NCBI RefSeq assembly: GCF_043196875.1
Contig: NZ_JBEBMX010000006.1
Span: 62,001 to 126,000 of the forward strand
DNA: 64,000 bases
Reading direction: 5' to 3'
Origin: Saccharospirillum sp043196875
GTDB taxonomy: Bacteria > Pseudomonadota > Gammaproteobacteria > Pseudomonadales > Natronospirillaceae
The notes beneath the pieces are model-generated. The model saw only the letters and a program-made list of their open reading frames with translations. It searched no databases and had not been told where the DNA came from. Each line of letters opens with the position of its first letter. The first letter of the stretch is position 1. The translations under genes were made by a program, and so were the position numbers. Below are positions 60,407 to 64,000 of this stretch, piece after piece.

Positions 60407-60964
60407 ATGGGACACCGCTTGTCCAAGATTTACACCCGCACCGGCGATGACGGCGATACCGGTCTGGGCTTGTCACAACGCATCGGCAAAGACAGCCTGC
60501 GCATTGCCGCCATTGGCGATATCGACGAACTCAATGCCTCAATCGGTTTCCTGGTGCAGGCGCTAGCGGTCGATCATTCCGACCAAGACCGGTTAAGCCA
60601 GATCCAGCATGATCTGTTCGATCTGGGTGGTGAGCTGGCCATGCCTGGCCATGAATTATTGGATGAGGTGTTGGTGGCCGAACTGGAAGCCGACATCGAC
60701 CGCATCAATGCCGACTTACCACCGCTGAAAGAATTCATCCTGCCCGGCGGCAGTGAGGCGGCGGCGCGTGCGCACCTGTCCAGAACCGTGTGCCGACGCG
60801 CCGAACGCTCGTTAGTGGCCTTTAATCGTTCCGAGCAACCGGGGCACCAGCTGGCGCAGCATTACCTCAATCGACTGTCGGACTGGTTGTTTGTATTTTC
60901 GCGCCAATTGGCGCGAGCCGACGGCGGCTCCGAAGTACTCTGGCAAAGCCGACACAAGCGATAA
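60407..60964 (+). CDS. PduO-type cob(I)alamin adenosyltransferase
   Basis: 185 residues. KIYTRTGDDGDTGLGLSQRI at the N-terminus is the ATP-binding motif; GDIDELNASIGFL and RTVCRRAERSL are conserved in MMAB/PduO-type adenosyltransferases. It makes adenosylcobalamin. Located 14 nt after the histidine kinase and probably co-transcribed. Confidence 0.93.
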   Translation: MGHRLSKIYTRTGDDGDTGLGLSQRIGKDSLRIAAIGDIDELNASIGFLVQALAVDHSDQDRLSQIQHDLFDLGGELAMPGHELLDEVLVAELEADIDRINADLPPLKEFILPGGSEAAARAHLSRTVCRRAERSLVAFNRSEQPGHQLAQHYLNRLSDWLFVFSRQLARADGGSEVLWQSRHKR

Positions 60965-61071
60965 TTCGGGTACTCGGTCACAGACCGCCAGACTTTCCTC
61001 AACGAAGCTCTAAACCTTAGCGCAGGCCGGTCGATACGGTTTGCAGTATCCCTGATAACGAGAGTCACTGA

Positions 61072-61293
61072 ATGGCGGCCATCATCCTGGGCAAAAACCT
61101 TCTCAGCGAAGACGAGCTGATTGAATATGCCTTTAGCAATGACAACAACAGCGACCTGAACCTGGGCCAATTACGCAGCCTGGCCGGGGAAGCGGCCATG
61201 CTGTCGTCGCTGATGCTGATCCGTATTATGAAAGCCGATCGCATCTACATCCCTACCCGCCCGTCTACTACCGGTCAGCCACCGAACCACTGA
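61072..61293 (+). CDS. Small hypothetical protein
   Basis: 73 residues (MAAIILGKNLLSEDELIEYA...). No signal peptide; the centre is amphipathic-helical (LRSLAGEAAMLSSLMLIRIM). A GAGAG element lies 8 nt before the ATG, but there is no recognised family and coding support is weak. It sits between the adenosyltransferase and gcvH. Confidence 0.45.
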   Translation: MAAIILGKNLLSEDELIEYAFSNDNNSDLNLGQLRSLAGEAAMLSSLMLIRIMKADRIYIPTRPSTTGQPPNH

Positions 61294-61434
61294 GTGCATC
61301 GGCAAGCCTTCCGTGCAGTAGCCGCTCTCCTGCTCATCATGGTAGATTAGCCGCCAATTACGGCGGCTTATGCCGTCTGTCGTCTGCAGCGACACAACAC
61401 TGACTCCACTACTGACTCACTGAAGGGTTTTCGC

Positions 61435-61824
61435 ATGAGCAATACGCCTGCCGATCTGAAATACCACGCCTCCCACGAATGGGTTCGCGATGAGGGCGAC
61501 GATCTGGTCACCATCGGCATTTCCGACTTTGCCCAGCAACAATTGGGCGATGTCGTCTTTGTTGAACTGCCGGAAGTCGGCACAGCTGTGGTCGCTGGCG
61601 AAGCGGCGGCAGTGGTCGAATCCGTCAAGGCAGCTTCGGATGTGTATGCACCGGTCACCGGCACTGTCGTCGCCGTTAACGAAAGCCTTGAAGAAGCGCC
61701 CGAGCAGGTCAACGAAGACCCTTACGAAGACGGCTGGTTCTTCCAGGTGAAATTGAACGACGCAGGCGAATTGAAGGATCTGATGGACGCCGAATCCTAC
61801 CAGGATCAGTGCGCCGAGGACTGA
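61435..61824 (+). CDS. gcvH: Glycine cleavage system H protein
   Basis: 129 residues. The lipoyl attachment Lys65 lies in VESVKAASDV; YHASHEWVR and the NEDPYEDGWFFQV tail are standard. Carries the aminomethyl group between GcvP, GcvT and GcvL. Precedes gcvP by 67 nt. Confidence 0.97.
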   Translation: MSNTPADLKYHASHEWVRDEGDDLVTIGISDFAQQQLGDVVFVELPEVGTAVVAGEAAAVVESVKAASDVYAPVTGTVVAVNESLEEAPEQVNEDPYEDGWFFQVKLNDAGELKDLMDAESYQDQCAED

Positions 61825-61861
61825 TCCTCAGCCAGCCGTGGGCCGGACACGCCGCCGGCCC
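61802..61861 (+). terminator. Two hairpins at the gcvH-gcvP junction
   Basis: First: AGGATCAGT (61802-61810) with ACTGATCCT (61820-61828), 9 perfect pairs that span the gcvH stop codon. Second: GGGCCGG (61840-61846) with CCGGCCC (61855-61861). No T-tract follows either, so they may set mRNA processing or stability rather than end transcription. Confidence 0.5.
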
Positions 61862-61891
61862 GTCACTGTGAATCATGGACCGTGCCGCCCT

Positions 61892-64000
61892 ATGACAGAC
61901 CCGCTTTCGCTAGAGCAACTCGAAGCCCAGGACGAATTCATTCAACGCCACCTTGGCCCGACGCCGACCGAACAGGCGCAGATGCTGGCCAGCTTGAACG
62001 TCACCAGTCTGGATGAACTGACCGAACAAATCCTGCCACCCGGTCTGCGACTCGAGGGTGAACTGAGCATCGAGCGGGCCACGGCCGAAAGCGATGCGCT
62101 GGATTATCTGCAAGCCGTCGCTCGTCAAAACAAGGTCTTTAAGTCGTACATCGGTCTGGGTTATCACGACACCCGGGTGCCGGCGGTCATTCAACGCAAT
62201 GTCCTGGAAAACCCGGGCTGGTACACCGCTTACACACCCTACCAACCGGAAATTGCTCAGGGCCGATTGGAAGCGCTGCTGAACTTCCAGCAGACCATTA
62301 CCGACCTCACCGCCATGGATTTGGCCAACGCCTCCTTGCTCGACGAAGCCACTGCCGCGGCCGAAGCCATGGCGATGGCCAAACGCTGCGTTAAAAACAA
62401 TCCAGCCAACGTCTTCTTTGTTGATGAGAATGTGCTGCCCCAGACGCTGGATGTGATCCGCACGCGCGCAAGCTATATGGGTATCGAGGTCGTCACCGGC
62501 CCGATGGAAAGTGCGGCTGAGCAACCGGTATTCGCCGCCCTGCTGCAATATCCCGGCGCCAACGGGGAAATACGCGATCCACAACCGGTGATCGAACAAC
62601 TGCATCAATGCAATGCGCTGGCGGTGGTAGCCACTGACTTAATGGCGCTGCTGATGCTGACACCGCCAGGTGAAATGGGCGCCGATATCGTGCTCGGTAA
62701 CAGTCAACGCTTTGGCGTACCGTTGGGTTTTGGCGGACCTCATGCCGCCTTCTTTGCCACCCGCGAAGACTATAAACGCTCCATTCCCGGCCGGCTGATC
62801 GGCGTATCCAAAGACGCTCGCGGCCGCACCGCCTTGCGCATGGCGCTGCAAACGCGTGAGCAACATATCCGCCGCGAGAAAGCCAACTCCAACATCTGCA
62901 CCGCTCAGGTTTTGCTCGCCAATATGGCGGGCTTTTATGCGGTCTACCACGGCCCGACCGGCCTGAGTCGCATCGCCCAGCGCATTCATCGCCTCACCGG
63001 TATTCTTGCCGAAGGTCTGGAAGCCAAGGGCATTCATCTGGTTAACAGCCACTTCTTCGATACGCTGACCATCGACCCTCAAGGCAATCGCGAGCTGATT
63101 TTAGAACGTGCCGCCCAGCGGCAGATCAACCTGCGTCAGGACGCTGATGGCAAGCTGGGCATCAGCCTGAACGAATGCACCAGCCGCGAAGATGTCGAAG
63201 AACTGTTCGATGTATTGATGGGCGATCACGATTTCTCAGTCGCAGAAATCGATCAACAGATCACCGACCAGGGCACCACCTTTATGCCCGAAAATCTCGA
63301 GCGCGAGAGCGGCTATTTGAGTCATTCGGTGTTCAACAGTCACCACAGTGAAACGGCCATGCTGCGCTATCTGAAGCGCCTGGAAAACCGTGATCTGTCG
63401 TTGGCGCACGCCATGATTCCGCTCGGTTCCTGCACCATGAAGCTCAATGCCAGTGCCGAAATGCAGCCCCTTTCCTGGCCGGAATTCAGCCGCATTCATC
63501 CCTTTGCGCCGCGCCCTCAGACCAAGGGCTATCGCACCTTGCTGGAAGAATTGGAAACCATGCTGCGCGCCATTACCGGTTTTGACGCCATCAGCATGCA
63601 ACCCAATTCCGGAGCTCAAGGCGAATACGCTGGCCTGCTCGCCATTCGACGCTTTCAGCAAGCGCAAGGCGATGAACAACGCGATATCTGTTTGATTCCA
63701 CAATCCGCTCACGGCACCAATCCAGCCTCGGCGCAGATGATGGGTCTGAAAGTGGTGGTGGTAAAAACCGACGCTGACGGCAATGTCGATCTGGACGATC
63801 TGCAAGCACGCATCGACGCCGCCGGTGATCGTTTAAGCTGCCTGATGATCACCTACCCCTCCACTCACGGTGTTTATGAGGAGGGTATCCGCGATATCTG
63901 CGAGCGAATCCATGCAGCTGGCGGACAGGTCTATATGGACGGCGCCAATCTCAATGCTCAAGTTGGCATCACCCGACCGGCCGACATCGGCGCTGATGTT
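61892..64000 (+). CDS. gcvP: Glycine dehydrogenase (decarboxylating), GcvP, cut by window edge
   Basis: 703 codons from the ATG at 61892 run open to the end of the window; a full GcvP has about 960. The N-terminus (MTDPLSLEQLEAQDEFIQRHLG) is typical, and SCTMKLNAS and the late STHGVYEEGIRDIC, MDGANLNAQVG blocks match GcvP. The PLP lysine lies just past the right edge. It decarboxylates glycine and passes the aminomethyl group to GcvH. Confidence 0.97.
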   Translation, partial: MTDPLSLEQLEAQDEFIQRHLGPTPTEQAQMLASLNVTSLDELTEQILPPGLRLEGELSIERATAESDALDYLQAVARQNKVFKSYIGLGYHDTRVPAVIQRNVLENPGWYTAYTPYQPEIAQGRLEALLNFQQTITDLTAMDLANASLLDEATAAAEAMAMAKRCVKNNPANVFFVDENVLPQTLDVIRTRASYMGIEVVTGPMESAAEQPVFAALLQYPGANGEIRDPQPVIEQLHQCNALAVVATDLMALLMLTPPGEMGADIVLGNSQRFGVPLGFGGPHAAFFATREDYKRSIPGRLIGVSKDARGRTALRMALQTREQHIRREKANSNICTAQVLLANMAGFYAVYHGPTGLSRIAQRIHRLTGILAEGLEAKGIHLVNSHFFDTLTIDPQGNRELILERAAQRQINLRQDADGKLGISLNECTSREDVEELFDVLMGDHDFSVAEIDQQITDQGTTFMPENLERESGYLSHSVFNSHHSETAMLRYLKRLENRDLSLAHAMIPLGSCTMKLNASAEMQPLSWPEFSRIHPFAPRPQTKGYRTLLEELETMLRAITGFDAISMQPNSGAQGEYAGLLAIRRFQQAQGDEQRDICLIPQSAHGTNPASAQMMGLKVVVVKTDADGNVDLDDLQARIDAAGDRLSCLMITYPSTHGVYEEGIRDICERIHAAGGQVYMDGANLNAQVGITRPADIGADV

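Noticed and set aside
61294..61434. Glycine riboswitch upstream of gcvH
   Set aside because: The conserved glycine-aptamer core is not seen; a GCCGCC/GGCGGC hairpin is present but is too short to be the switch.

Overview
The window looks like a chromosome segment of a marine-type gammaproteobacterium, probably of the Oceanospirillales (Saccharospirillum/Reinekea-like; low certainty at genus level). Reasons are the gene set and order: a complete rsxABCDGE-nth run next to metG, GspN-C-D, groESL with a sigma-32 promoter, a DUF294/CBS protein paired with a DnaQ-like exonuclease, PEP carboxylase, and gcvH-gcvP. No plasmid, prophage, insertion sequence or CRISPR array is visible.

Region 1-9.5 kb (all minus strand) is an AT-rich O-antigen/exopolysaccharide operon, visibly lower in GC than everything to its right. 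From its 5' end it carries a JUMPstart/ops element, a MarR-type EPS regulator, gmd, a GDP-L-fucose-synthase/ColC-type epimerase-reductase, a ColD-type PLP dehydratase with His in place of the catalytic Lys, Wzy, Wzx, a GT6 glycosyltransferase (ABO blood-group family, bacterial NxN form), a GT11 alpha-1,2-(fucosyl/colitosyl)transferase, a DUF1919 protein, a GT2, and the start of a GT4. An RfaH-like antiterminator lies just upstream of the ops element. My reading is that the operon builds a glycan resembling blood-group A/B antigen in which L-colitose (3-deoxy-L-fucose) probably replaces L-fucose.

Region 10-20 kb (minus strand) holds a two-gene lipoprotein operon (a metzincin with a lamin-tail domain plus a small partner), then sulfate/PAPS genes (cysQ, an SLC13 permease, cysC), ugd, mrp, and manC, which supplies GDP-mannose. 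manC sits between mrp and metG, which are direct neighbours in E. coli. Region 20-29 kb (plus strand) is metG, a DMT exporter, rsxABCDGE and nth.

Region 29-42 kb is housekeeping and regulation: a DegV-like protein, an XRE regulator, two Nudix hydrolases, a DUF3135 protein, a small monocistronic gene with its own terminator, an aldehyde dehydrogenase, ppc, a highly structured 300-bp spacer, adk, and two regulator/SDR modules (AraC-SDR and TetR-darcynin-SDR). tRNA-Ser(UGA) at 42.45 kb is followed by a strong terminator and a duplicated array of small hairpins.

Region 43-49 kb holds two paralogous small lipoproteins flanking a LysR/DMT pair, then a TetR regulator with two operator-like palindromes facing an ABC exporter. 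Region 49-64 kb holds gspD-C-N, groEL-groES, the exonuclease/DUF294 pair, a PanE-like reductase, a sensor kinase, a PduO-type cobalamin adenosyltransferase, a small ORF, gcvH, and gcvP running off the right edge.
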